DNA from: an uncultured bacterium
GTDB taxonomy: Bacteria > Chloroflexota > Anaerolineae > JACIWP01
Reading direction: 5' to 3'
NCBI GenBank assembly: GCA_903872005.1
Contig: CAIQJD010001033.1
Location: 1 to 21,067, forward strand
Length of the DNA stretch: 21,067 bases
Made by a program: the position numbers and the translations under genes. Each line of letters begins with the position of its first letter. Position 1 is the first letter of the stretch. The notes under the pieces are model-generated. The model was not told where the DNA came from. It did no database searches and saw only the letters and a list, made by a program, of their open reading frames with translations. This document shows, piece after piece, positions 1 through 9,990 of the stretch.

Positions 1-152
1 AGATGCGGCGCGTGGGTGCGCTGGGCCAACATGGCCGCGATCATCGGCAGGCCGGTGCCGACGAAGATGGATTTGTTGTCTTCCAGCAGCCGGGAGGCCA
101 CACAGGCCAGGAGTTCAGTCAGGTTGTAGCTTGGCGTGTTTGGGGTGGTCAT
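1..152 (-). CDS. CoA-transferase subunit B (N-terminal part; cut by window edge)
   Basis: This is the first 50 codons of a gene that runs off the left edge. The visible protein reads as the N-terminus of a class I CoA-transferase beta subunit: a helix with LTELLACVASRLLEDN is followed by a glycine-bearing strand, IFVGTGLPMIAAMLAQ. The ATG at 152 has GGGAGG at 160-165, 7 bases upstream. It starts 16 bp after the stop of the subunit A gene, so the two are co-transcribed and probably co-translated. In glutaconate CoA-transferase and relatives the catalytic glutamate that forms the CoA thioester is on this subunit. That residue lies beyond the window, so transferase versus hydrolase activity (as in IpdAB-type enzymes) cannot be judged. 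Assignment rests on the partner gene as much as on this fragment. Confidence 0.8.
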   Translation of the reverse strand, partial: MTTPNTPSYNLTELLACVASRLLEDNKSIFVGTGLPMIAAMLAQRTHAPH

Positions 153-168
153 GGCTTTTCCTCCCGCC

Positions 169-1164
169 CTATACCATCGGCGCCCGCAACTGCTCAATCT
201 GCTTGAGCTGTTGCATCTTGCGTAGGCCGCCGACAAGCTCCAGGTACGCGTTGAAATCCGCTACGCCGAAGACGTATTTGTCCATGTAGGCGCTTACGCC
301 GGCGTCGGTCTTGCTCAATTCGAGCCATTCGCGGATGTGTTCTTCGTCGAAGAAGTACTGGTAGGGCATGAGGGCCGGGTGCGCGCCGTAGGGAACTTCG
401 CATACGGCGTCCACCACGTAGTACGGAATGACGGTCATGCGCGGGTCGCGGCGGATCTCTTCTTCGTCAATGATCTCTTCGGTGGTGACGATGACGCGGC
501 GGGAGGCGCGCGCCAATTCGAAGTCTTCCACCAGGATGCCGTCAATCTGGGCGTTGCCGTACTTGTCGCAGCGCGGCACATGGAAGATGGACACATCGGG
601 GTAGGCCGCCGGCACGAGGACAATCGGCTTGCCCGACCAGGGATCGCGCACCAACTTGCAGGCGCTCTTCTCGAAGGTGTCGGTGCCGGCCATGTTGCGC
701 GCCGGGATGAAGGGAATGCCCATCATGCCGGCGAGGAAGCGCCACTGATAGCCGGCGTTGGAAATCTCGGCGACGACTTTCACCTGGCCGCCCTCCACGG
801 CGCGCCGGCCACAGGCCGACAGGCCGCGCAGTTCGTGGCCGAAGGAGTAGGCGCATTCGACGCGGCTGACGCAGCCGCCGCCGATGAGGATGTCAATGTC
901 GTGGACGGCGGTCTTGCCGGCCACCGCCAAATCTCGCTTTTTCTGGCGGATGATTTCGTACAGGCATGCCATTGAGACGCGGATGTGGCCGAAGCCGCCC
1001 AGGGCGATGAAATCTCCGTCTTGAACGAATTGTTCAATGGCATCATGGACGGTCATGCGCTTGTCAATGAGGCCGCGTGGTTTGTGATCGCGCACCCAGG
1101 CGCGCTGTTCGTCTGGATCGCGCCAGCCCAATAGCTGCCCGTGTCCCTCTGCCAGGATCTCCAT
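169..1164 (-). CDS. CoA-transferase subunit A, glutaconate CoA-transferase (GctA)-like
   Basis: The 331-residue protein has the layout of class I CoA-transferase alpha subunits and is close to GctA in length (about 320). Recognisable segments are the N-terminal KRMTVHDAIEQFVQDGDFIALGGFG, the glycine-rich strand IDILIGGGCVS near residue 94, and PVSIFHVPRCDKYGNAQI-like text (here PDVSIFHVPRCDKYGNAQ) around residues 189-206, which is typical of the family. It should transfer CoA between a dicarboxylic or other acyl-CoA and a free acid, or cleave a cyclic diketone CoA ester as IpdA does in sterol-ring degradation. The substrate cannot be read from the sequence. The start ATG at 1164 has AAGGGGG 8 bases upstream. 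The gene is first in its operon, behind the promoter at 1198-1227, and is followed after 16 bp by subunit B. Confidence 0.88.
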   Translation of the reverse strand: MEILAEGHGQLLGWRDPDEQRAWVRDHKPRGLIDKRMTVHDAIEQFVQDGDFIALGGFGHIRVSMACLYEIIRQKKRDLAVAGKTAVHDIDILIGGGCVSRVECAYSFGHELRGLSACGRRAVEGGQVKVVAEISNAGYQWRFLAGMMGIPFIPARNMAGTDTFEKSACKLVRDPWSGKPIVLVPAAYPDVSIFHVPRCDKYGNAQIDGILVEDFELARASRRVIVTTEEIIDEEEIRRDPRMTVIPYYVVDAVCEVPYGAHPALMPYQYFFDEEHIREWLELSKTDAGVSAYMDKYVFGVADFNAYLELVGGLRKMQQLKQIEQLRAPMV

Positions 1165-1197
1165 GCCGTGAACCCCCTTTGGTCGGTTATCTGTAAA

Positions 1198-1227
1198 ATT
1201 GTAACATCAACGATGTTGGCTTGTCAA
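1198..1227 (-). promoter_or_regulatory. Sigma-70 promoter with palindromic operator for the CoA-transferase operon
   Basis: On the minus strand TTGACA (1222-1227) and TACAAT (1198-1203) are separated by 18 bp, giving a predicted start near 1191, about 27 bases before the ATG at 1164. The spacer holds a perfect 15-bp inverted repeat, AACATC-AAC-GATGTT (1203-1217). It overlaps the promoter core, the usual place for a repressor operator. The controlling regulator is not encoded next to this gene within the window. Confidence 0.7.
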
Positions 1228-1264
1228 TATTACTTGTGGTTCTGGCGCGTGGGGGGTCCAAATT

Positions 1265-1326
1265 GTAGCCTGGCGCCTTGTGCGCGTCTGGCCGGCCGCC
1301 AGGACGCCCACGAGGGGCTAGGCTAC
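1265..1326. repeat. 62-bp imperfect palindromic repeat, copy 1
   Basis: The element starts with GTAGCCTGGC and ends with GCTAGGCTAC, and its halves fold into a long interrupted hairpin. It matches the reverse complement of 14152-14213 at 56 of 62 positions with no gaps. It lies between the upstream end of the CoA-transferase operon and the 3' end of radA. No open frame and no U-tract follow either arm, so it is not a classical intrinsic terminator. It resembles REP/ERIC-type or MITE-like palindromic elements in size and form, but the family was not identified. Confidence 0.85.
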
Positions 1327-1370
1327 GCCAGTCCCCCCCAATGATGAAGCACACCCGTGGCCCGGCGCGC

Positions 1371-2738
1371 CTAGCGCAAGGCGATGTCCAGCGCCTGTCC
1401 CAGGGTCCGCGCTCCCACGATTTCCAGGTCGCCGTGCGCGCCCAGTTCTTTCTGCTCCACAGACTTGGGCAACAGGCAGCGCTTGAAGCCGAGGCGCGCC
1501 GCTTCGTCCAGCCGCCGGCCGATATGCCCTACGCTGCGTAGCTCGCCGCTCAGGCCCACCTCGCCCACAATCGCCAGGTCGGCTGCCGCCGGCTTGCTGT
1601 GGTAGCCCGACGCGATGGCGACGGCGACGGCCAGGTCGGCCGCCGGCTCGTCAATCTTCAAGCCGCCCACGATATTGACGAAGATGTCCTGGTCGCCCAG
1701 GGCCAACCCCACCCGCTTGGTCAGCACGGCCGTCAGGAGCAAGAGACGGTTGAAATCCACGCCGTTGGCGGTGCGGCGCGGCAACCCGAAGTTGGTCGTG
1801 CTGCTGAGGGCCTGGATTTCCACCAGGAGCGGGCGTGTCCCTTCCATCGTCACGGCGATGGCAGAGCCGGCCGCGTTGGGCAGCCGCTCGGCCAGGAATG
1901 CCTCTGAGGGGTTGGAAACTTCGACCAGGCCGGCTTCGGTCATCTCGAAGACGCCGACCTCGTTGGTGGAGCCGAAGCGGTTCTTGACGCTGCGGAGCAG
2001 GCGATACGTGTGGAACCGCTCGCCTTCCAGGTAGAGCACGGTGTCCACGATATGCTCCAGGACGCGCGGGCCGGCGATGGCGCCGGCTTTGGTCACATGG
2101 CCCACCAGAAAGATCGGGATATTCTGCGCCTTGCCCAGGCGGAGCAGCTCCGACGCGCCCTCGCGCACCTGGGTCACGCTGCCGGCGGCCGACTCGAAGC
2201 GTTCCGAATAGACCGACTGGATGGAGTCCACGATGGCAAGGCCCGGCTGCATCCGCTCGATCTGCTCCAGGATTTGCTCCAGGTTGATCTCCGAGAGGAG
2301 ATAGAGGTTGGGGCTGCGGATCTCCAGGCGCTCGGCGCGCATCTTGATCTGTTGCGCTGACTCTTCGCCGGAGACGTAGAGGACTTTTTGGCCGGCATCG
2401 GCCAGCATGGCCGAAAGTTGCAGCAGCAGCGTGGACTTGCCGATGCCTGGGTCGCCGCCGATGAGGACGGCCGAGCCGGGGACGATCCCGCCGCCCAGAA
2501 CGCGGCTCAACTCTTGCATGGGGAGGGGGATGCGCGCCGCGCCCGACGCGCTGATGGCCGGCAAGGGCTGCGGCTGATTGCTCAGGGCGGTCGCCGGCCG
2601 CGCCGCGCTCTCTTTGCGCGTCTCAACCAGCGTCTCCACCAGGGTATTCCACTCGCCGCAGTCCGGGCAGCGGCCCATCCATTTGCTCTGCACCGAGCCG
2701 CATTGCTGGCAGACGTAACGGGTCTGGGTCTTCGGCAT
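1371..2738 (-). CDS. radA: DNA repair protein RadA (Sms)
   Basis: RadA is a RecA-like, DnaB-type ATPase that drives branch migration during homologous recombination. The 455-residue protein has the full family layout: an N-terminal C4 zinc finger (C10, C13, C24, C27), Walker A GGDPGIGKST at 94-103, Walker B around LAIVDS (167-172), the RadA-specific KNRFG motif at 252-256, and a C-terminal Lon-protease-like domain from about 285. I chose the ATG at 2738 (MPKTQ) over the one two codons upstream because GAGGG lies 7 bases before it but only 1 base before the earlier ATG. In Firmicutes radA commonly follows clpC. Here it is the last gene of the S1-clpC operon, with two extra genes between it and clpC. 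Confidence 0.97.
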   Translation of the reverse strand: MPKTQTRYVCQQCGSVQSKWMGRCPDCGEWNTLVETLVETRKESAARPATALSNQPQPLPAISASGAARIPLPMQELSRVLGGGIVPGSAVLIGGDPGIGKSTLLLQLSAMLADAGQKVLYVSGEESAQQIKMRAERLEIRSPNLYLLSEINLEQILEQIERMQPGLAIVDSIQSVYSERFESAAGSVTQVREGASELLRLGKAQNIPIFLVGHVTKAGAIAGPRVLEHIVDTVLYLEGERFHTYRLLRSVKNRFGSTNEVGVFEMTEAGLVEVSNPSEAFLAERLPNAAGSAIAVTMEGTRPLLVEIQALSSTTNFGLPRRTANGVDFNRLLLLTAVLTKRVGLALGDQDIFVNIVGGLKIDEPAADLAVAVAIASGYHSKPAAADLAIVGEVGLSGELRSVGHIGRRLDEAARLGFKRCLLPKSVEQKELGAHGDLEIVGARTLGQALDIALR

Positions 2739-2812
2739 ACACATACCCTCGCGCGAGATCAGGTGGTCGGGTCGAGATGGGGGTGCATGGTACAGATGCG
2801 CCGCGCCGGCCG

Positions 2813-3709
2813 TCAGCTCGCCGGCTGTCCCAGGCGATAGCGGCAGATCGCGTTGGCTTTTGCCACCAGAGGAAGGTAGCGCATCGCTTGCATGCCGCCC
2901 ATGCGCGGTTCGGGGTGGTCAAAATAGTACCATTCATCCAGCAAGCGGATACCATCTCCCCAGGTTTCCACGTCCCGATGATCCTTCAGGCCCCATTGCA
3001 GGCGCGCCTTGAACTTGGAGAAAGCGAACTGCCAGTTGTTGGCCCATATCATGAAAGGCGTCATGACGTCGCAGACCAACTCCGCGCCCGGGAAACGCGC
3101 CCGCAACGCCTGGAACAGCGCCTTGATTTGCGCTTCGGGGAAGTAGGGCAAGACGCCTTCGGCCAGGAACAGGGTGGGTCGCCGGCCGGGGACGCTCACG
3201 GCATCCAGCCAGTCGCTCTCGAATACCGAAGCGGCCAACAGATGGTAGCGCCCTTCGCCGTCGCCGATGAGCTGCCGGCGCACGGCGATCACGGCCGGCA
3301 GGTCCAGATCATACCACTCGACCTGCCCGTTGTCCACACGCTCAAAGCGCGTGTCGAGGCCGCATCCGATATGGACCACAGCCGCCTGGGGATGCAACGT
3401 CAGAAAGGACCGGGCATGGCGGTCGAACTCGCGGGTACGCAGGACGATGCTGACCACGTCGTGTTGCTCCAGCCGGATGCTGGCCGGGTCGTAGCGTAGC
3501 CGGCGGATCAGCTCCACGGCCTTGGGGTCTCGGAGGATGGCATCGGGGCGTTGCGTCTCCAGGGCGCGACAATAAAGCGGGATGAGCAGTGTCTCGGCGA
3601 CGCTGTTCGTCCCTAGCAGATCGCGGTCGCGGCGGTCTTGTTCCAGGTCGCCTGGCACGGTCCATTTCTCATGCAGACGAGGAATCGCCACAAAGACCCG
3701 TGAGGTCAC
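2813..3709 (-). CDS. SAM-dependent O-methyltransferase, LCMT/TcmP-like
   Basis: A class I Rossmann-fold methyltransferase of the leucine carboxyl methyltransferase-like (LCM) group, COG3315 type, whose known members methylate carboxyl or hydroxyl groups on proteins or polyketides. The SAM motif GCGLDTRF is at 115-122 with the typical DTR signature, and the acidic strand-2 motif YDLDLP is at 133-138. TLFLAEGVLPYF is the family's post-motif strand. The start is uncertain: the longest frame begins with GTG at 3709 without a convincing ribosome-binding site, and a GTG 17 codons later (near 3658) is an alternative. It lies 24 bp after the kinase-like gene and 75 bp before radA, all on one strand. 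The substrate is unknown. Confidence 0.82.
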   Translation of the reverse strand: MTSRVFVAIPRLHEKWTVPGDLEQDRRDRDLLGTNSVAETLLIPLYCRALETQRPDAILRDPKAVELIRRLRYDPASIRLEQHDVVSIVLRTREFDRHARSFLTLHPQAAVVHIGCGLDTRFERVDNGQVEWYDLDLPAVIAVRRQLIGDGEGRYHLLAASVFESDWLDAVSVPGRRPTLFLAEGVLPYFPEAQIKALFQALRARFPGAELVCDVMTPFMIWANNWQFAFSKFKARLQWGLKDHRDVETWGDGIRLLDEWYYFDHPEPRMGGMQAMRYLPLVAKANAICRYRLGQPAS

Positions 3710-3733
3710 CCAAAATAACTCACAGGGCCGGCA

Positions 3734-4438
3734 TCAAGCTTTCGTGGCCTGATGGTTGATGATGCGTACACGATCTCTGGGCGTGATATATGGCTCAACC
3801 CGCGCGGTGAACTCGCGCAGCCCTTCGTCGGCCGTCTTGCCGGTCGTGTCAATGACGAAGCGCCGCGTGATGAGCGATTGATCGAACTCCTCCTGGAAGC
3901 GCCCCAGCACATGCTCCACGTCCTTCTCCTGGAGCAGGCTTTTGGGCGACTTCGGGTGGGCGCGCATGCGGGCGCGAATCGTATCGGGCGCCGCGGTGAT
4001 CAGGACGAGGACGGCGTTGGGCATGCGCTCGACCACTTCGAGGTCCCAGGAGCGCACCATGAGCCGGCGGTCGCCGTACTCGCCCCGCCGGCCGTAGCCA
4101 TAGTACAACGGCGCATACACGGCGTCGCCATAGTACCAGTCAATCAGCCAGTGATCTGGCTCGTTGAGAAAGGACGGCAGGAAGTGGTAGTCTATCTGGT
4201 AGCGTTGATAGTGTTCCAGCAGGCCCGGGTTGATATTCAGGATGTCCTTCTCGGACTGTTCCTTGTGCGATTCGTGGCCGGCGGGATGCACCACATGCGG
4301 CACGACGAAGTGGTCATGGAACGCCGTGTGCGGCTCGGGTAGAACCGTCACGCCGGCCTGCTCGCCCCACCATTCCCAAATCTTGCGGCCCAGCGTCCTT
4401 TTGCCGGCGAACTCACATCCGATCAGAATGAGCTGCAT
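3734..4438 (-). CDS. P-loop nucleoside/nucleotide kinase-like protein, function unknown
   Basis: A 234-residue protein opening with MQLILIGCEFAGKRTL, a Walker A variant (GCEFAGKRT) directly at the N-terminus, as in thymidylate and deoxynucleoside kinases. A strand, VLVLITAAPDTIRARMRAHP, followed by a basic lid-like segment (RMRAHPKSPKSLL) fits a small-molecule kinase in which lid arginines close over ATP. I see no motif that fixes the substrate. The start at 4438 is supported by AAGGGAGATC just upstream and by the P-loop starting there; the frame is open further upstream but overlaps clpC and has no family-like sequence. It follows clpC by 34 bp. With the neighbouring methyltransferase it forms a two-gene insertion in an otherwise conserved clpC-radA order. 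Confidence 0.75.
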   Translation of the reverse strand: MQLILIGCEFAGKRTLGRKIWEWWGEQAGVTVLPEPHTAFHDHFVVPHVVHPAGHESHKEQSEKDILNINPGLLEHYQRYQIDYHFLPSFLNEPDHWLIDWYYGDAVYAPLYYGYGRRGEYGDRRLMVRSWDLEVVERMPNAVLVLITAAPDTIRARMRAHPKSPKSLLQEKDVEHVLGRFQEEFDQSLITRRFVIDTTGKTADEGLREFTARVEPYITPRDRVRIINHQATKA

Positions 4439-4472
4439 GGTTGATCTCCCTTGTGCTTCGATGGCGTGTGGC

Positions 4473-7004
<2,532 letters not shown>

Positions 7005-7061
7005 GCTATTCCTTAAGCCTCTGCTTTCTTCTATCGCAGCGCTCGCGTGCCGGCCGCCGCG

Positions 7062-8285
7062 TCAGTCGTCGCTGGCGTTCTGGCTCTGGCGCAATTCCTG
7101 ACGCCAGTCAAAGGCGGTATCTTCGCGCGCTTGCTTGAGACTGAGGCCGACGCGCCGGCGTTCCGAATCAATGCGGATCACCTTCAGCGGCACAGCCTCG
7201 CCCTCTTTGATCACCTCGTGCGGGTGATTGATATGTCCGTCCGATAATTCCGAGATATGAATGAGACCTTCGATGCCATCGCCGATGCGGGCGAAGGCGC
7301 CGAAGCTGACGATCTTGGTGATGCAGCCTTGCACCACTTGCCCCACGGTCAGGTTGGCGACGCAGACTTCCCAGGGCTGCGCGGTCAGCCGGCGCAGGCT
7401 CAACCCGATGCGCTGCTTCTCGCGATCAATCTCGACCACGTAGACATCCACTTCCTGGCCTTCGCGCAAGACATCGCGCGGGTGAGTGACCCGATCCCAG
7501 GATAGCTCGGAGAGGTGAATCAGGCCATCGGCCCCTCCCAGGTCTACGAAGGCCCCGAAGTCACACAGGCTGGCGACGACGCCGTGGCAGATCGCGCCTT
7601 CCTGCAAATTGTCCAGCAACTTCTGCTTGGCCGTCTGACGCCAGTCGCGCGCCGCGGCTCGCTCTGAGAGGATCAGGCGATTGCGCTCCCGATCCAGCTC
7701 AATGACCTTCATTTTGAGCGTGTGATTGAGCAGATGATCCCACTGGCGGGTTTCGTCGCTTGCCGGCGTGCTGCGGCGCTCGTGCAGATCGGTCAAGATC
7801 TGCGAGGCCGGCACAAAGCCGCGCAAGCCGCCGATATTGACGATGACGCCGCCCCGGTTACAGTCGGAGACGCGCCCTTCGAAGGTCTCTTGCGTGCTGA
7901 AAAGTTCTTCGGCGCGCTGCCAATCGCGCCAGATGCGCGCGCGCGTCAACGAAAGTCCCACGTTGCCGTCCTGATCTTCCGGCTCCAGGACGTAAACGGG
8001 GATCGTCTCGCCCACTCGCAGCGATTGCAACTCCGCACTCGTCATGCGCTCCAACTCTCGGCCGGTCACTATCCCATCCGCCTTGCACCCAATATCCACC
8101 AGGATTTCGTTGGGGCTGATGGAGACGATGGCGCCCTCCAAGATATCGCCGCGTTTGAGCGCGGCAACCTGGTCCACACTTTGGAGCCATTCCTGCATCG
8201 GATTGGGGCCGGCTTCCGTCGCCGAGTTGGCTCCCTTGCCCATGGCTTCGCTGCCCGACAATGAAGACCGCTCCGTGTGTCGCAT
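7062..8285 (-). CDS. rpsA: S1 RNA-binding domain protein, ribosomal protein S1-like
   Basis: The 407-residue protein contains four S1 OB-fold repeats at about 46-114, 133-208, 229-297 and 314-383. Each ends in the typical GLSL or LILSER strand, and repeats 3 and 4 carry the canonical [19 protein letters not shown] pattern. Four repeats and this length match the S1 proteins of many Gram-positive-type bacteria (E. coli S1 has six). S1 homologues bind mRNA and help position it on the 30S subunit. The frame starts at ATG 8285; a purine-rich GAGGAGAGGAG lies rather far upstream, and ATG 8243 (MGKGAN) is possible because residues 1-30 look unstructured. It is first in the operon, behind the promoter at 8324-8352, and clpC follows after 57 bp. 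Whether it is the true ribosomal S1 or a paralogue cannot be told from one locus. Confidence 0.88.
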   Translation of the reverse strand: MRHTERSSLSGSEAMGKGANSATEAGPNPMQEWLQSVDQVAALKRGDILEGAIVSISPNEILVDIGCKADGIVTGRELERMTSAELQSLRVGETIPVYVLEPEDQDGNVGLSLTRARIWRDWQRAEELFSTQETFEGRVSDCNRGGVIVNIGGLRGFVPASQILTDLHERRSTPASDETRQWDHLLNHTLKMKVIELDRERNRLILSERAAARDWRQTAKQKLLDNLQEGAICHGVVASLCDFGAFVDLGGADGLIHLSELSWDRVTHPRDVLREGQEVDVYVVEIDREKQRIGLSLRRLTAQPWEVCVANLTVGQVVQGCITKIVSFGAFARIGDGIEGLIHISELSDGHINHPHEVIKEGEAVPLKVIRIDSERRRVGLSLKQAREDTAFDWRQELRQSQNASDD

Positions 8286-8323
8286 GCCCTATTCGATTCT
8301 CCTCTCCTCACGCTCTGAGCATC

Positions 8324-8352
8324 ATTATACCCGGAATCGGGCGTAAATGCAA
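8324..8352 (-). promoter_or_regulatory. Sigma-70 promoter for the S1-clpC-radA operon
   Basis: On the minus strand TTGCAT (8347-8352) and a perfect TATAAT (8324-8329) are 17 bp apart, giving a start near 8317 and a leader of about 32 bases before the ATG at 8285. It lies back-to-back with the promoter at 8405-8433, so this is a divergent control region. Confidence 0.8.
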
Positions 8353-8404
8353 TCAAGTCTACAATTCACCCAAACGCTGAAACACACCCTCCCCGGGGCG
8401 CCCA

Positions 8405-8433
8405 TTGACATGCTGCATCACGCATGCTATAAT
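8405..8433 (+). promoter_or_regulatory. Consensus sigma-70 promoter for the TetR-lyase-MaoC-CaiB operon
   Basis: TTGACA (8405-8410) and TATAAT (8428-8433), both perfect consensus hexamers, are separated by the optimal 17 bp. The predicted start is near 8440, exactly at the palindromic operator. A full-strength promoter of this kind usually needs a repressor, which fits the TetR gene that follows directly. Confidence 0.85.
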
Positions 8434-8439
8434 ATTAAC

Positions 8440-8451
8440 GAACGGTCGTTC
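8440..8451. promoter_or_regulatory. Palindromic operator, probable TetR-family binding site
   Basis: GAACG-GT-CGTTC is a perfect inverted repeat of two 5-base arms around a 2-base centre, placed at the predicted transcription start and 26 bases before the TetR start codon. Short, closely spaced palindromes of this type are common operators of TetR autorepressors. Binding by the adjacent gene product is inferred from position. Confidence 0.65.
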
Positions 8452-8476
8452 AGTGATGACCACATAGGACGAGACG

Positions 8477-9070
8477 ATGCGCCCGAATCGCAGAGACGAA
8501 ATCCTGGCCCAAGCCATCCGCCTGTTCGCCGCAAAAGGCTTTCATGCCACGTCGGTGCAGGATATTGCCGACGCAGTCGGCATGAGCAAAGCCGGCCTCT
8601 ACAGTTCCTTCGCGTCCAAAGAGAGCCTCCTGGAAGCGATCTTCTACTCCATCATTGACGGGATGCTGGAACGCCTGCAACAGATCGTGGCCTCCGACGC
8701 TGAGCCGGCCGAGAAGCTGCGCCAGGCGATCATCTCCCAGGTCGTCGGCACGGCCGACCACATTCAGCCGATGACGATCTATTATCAGGAGCGCCGGCAT
8801 CTGTCGGAGTCGGCCGGCCAGCGCGTGGCGGCCAGACGGCGAGCCTACGAGGCGCTCCTGGAAACGCTCCTGGCTGAAGGGCAGGCCCAGGCCAGCTTTC
8901 GCCCGTGCGATGTGAAGGTCACGGCCTTCGGCATCGCCGGCATGTGCGCCTGGACGTATCGTTGGTTTCACCCGGATGGCCGGCTCACGGCGGCGCAGAT
9001 CGGCAGCCAATATGCTGACCTGGTGATCGGCGGCCTCCGGCCGTCTGAAGCACTCCCACCGAAGGAGTAA
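8477..9070 (+). CDS. TetR/AcrR family transcriptional regulator
   Basis: A 197-residue protein with the TetR N-terminal DNA-binding domain: RDEILAQAIRLFAAKGFHATSV, then the helix-turn-helix QDIADAVGMSKAGLYSSFASKE at about 28-49. The C-terminal ligand domain has the helical pattern seen in regulators of acyl-CoA and lipid metabolism genes, though the ligand is unknown. ATG 8477 has AGGACGAG upstream. It is first in the operon and the lyase gene begins 8 bp after its stop, with AAGGAG inside its last codons. The operator at 8440-8451 makes negative autoregulation likely, with an acyl-CoA of the downstream pathway as the natural inducer candidate (inference). Confidence 0.93.
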   Translation: MRPNRRDEILAQAIRLFAAKGFHATSVQDIADAVGMSKAGLYSSFASKESLLEAIFYSIIDGMLERLQQIVASDAEPAEKLRQAIISQVVGTADHIQPMTIYYQERRHLSESAGQRVAARRRAYEALLETLLAEGQAQASFRPCDVKVTAFGIAGMCAWTYRWFHPDGRLTAAQIGSQYADLVIGGLRPSEALPPKE

Positions 9071-9078
9071 CCCTGCTC

Positions 9079-9990
9079 ATGACTCACGCGACCCATAGTC
9101 TTGCGGCGGCGCGCTCGATTCTCTTCACGCCGGGCCACCTGGGCCACCTGTTCCCCAAATCCGTCCGCTCGCCGGCCGACTGCATCGTGCTCGATCTAGA
9201 AGACGCGGTGCCGCCGACCCACAAATCCGTCGCCCGGCAGACGATCCGCGCCAGTCTGGAGGCCGGCCAGTTCAACGGCCGGCCGGTCCTGGTGCGCTTG
9301 AATGCCTTCGACAGCGGACTCACCGTCGAGGATATCGAGGGCGTGGCCTGCGCGGCTCTGGATGGATTCATGGTTGCTATGGCGGCGTCGTCCGACGAGA
9401 TGCGCGCCCTGGCCGCCCTGTTGGCGCAGCAGGAAGCCGCCCTGGGGCTGCCGGCGGGCCATTTCTGCCTGCTGCCCGTGATCGAGACCGTGGCTGGCGT
9501 GCTCAACGCCTCTTCCATCGCCGGCGCTTCGCCGCGCGTGTGCGGCCTGCTCTTCGGCGGCGAAGACTACCTGGCGGACATGGGCGCGCAAAAGGATCCC
9601 GATCAATGGTGCTTCTATGTCCCGCGCATTCAGGTCGTCATGACGGCGCGGGCGGCCGGCGTCGCACCCTTTGACACCCCCTATGTGGACGTCCGCGACG
9701 AGGCCGGCTTTCGCGCACACTTGCGCCGCGGCCGGGCCCTGGGTATGGCCGGCGTCGCCGTGATGAGTCCAACACAGATTCCCGCAGCGCACGAAACCTA
9801 TACGCCTGACGCCGAAGAGGTGGCCCAGGCGCGGCAGATGCTCGGTCTGCTGCAAGAAACCCGTGACGGTGGTCGCGGCATGACCGTCCGGGACGGCCTG
9901 TATATCTCGCCGGTGGGAGAGAAGAAAGCCAGGAACACCCTGGCGCGGGCAGCCGCCATCCAGGAAATGGAAGACAGGAGGACCCCATGA
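9079..9990 (+). CDS. HpcH/HpaI-CitE family acyl-CoA lyase (citramalyl/malyl-CoA lyase-like)
   Basis: A 303-residue TIM-barrel protein of the CitE-like lyase family, which splits beta-hydroxyacyl-CoA thioesters such as malyl-CoA or citramalyl-CoA into acetyl-CoA plus a 2-oxoacid. Family motifs are present in order: SILFTPGH at 13-20, VLDLEDAV at 37-44, the substrate-binding arginine in VRLNAF (R73), PVIETVAG with the Mg-ligand glutamate E136, and FGGEDYLADMG with E162/D163. The length fits stand-alone CitE-like lyases. Its stop overlaps the MaoC start by 4 nt (ATGA). With MaoC and CaiB/BaiF neighbours, the set matches the three activities of itaconate catabolism (CoA-transferase, itaconyl-CoA hydratase, citramalyl-CoA lyase). 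Some of the same families act in the 3-hydroxypropionate bicycle. Exact substrate is inference. Confidence 0.9.
   Translation: MTHATHSLAAARSILFTPGHLGHLFPKSVRSPADCIVLDLEDAVPPTHKSVARQTIRASLEAGQFNGRPVLVRLNAFDSGLTVEDIEGVACAALDGFMVAMAASSDEMRALAALLAQQEAALGLPAGHFCLLPVIETVAGVLNASSIAGASPRVCGLLFGGEDYLADMGAQKDPDQWCFYVPRIQVVMTARAAGVAPFDTPYVDVRDEAGFRAHLRRGRALGMAGVAVMSPTQIPAAHETYTPDAEEVAQARQMLGLLQETRDGGRGMTVRDGLYISPVGEKKARNTLARAAAIQEMEDRRTP

Noticed and set aside
1265..1326. Intrinsic bidirectional terminator
   Set aside because: The stem is long but interrupted, and neither side is followed by a U-tract. The second copy at 14152-14213 points to a repeat family instead.
7005..7061. CIRCE or CtsR operator in front of clpC
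   Set aside because: No TTAGCACTC-type inverted repeat or tandem heptad repeat is visible here or in the operon promoter region at 8286-8360.
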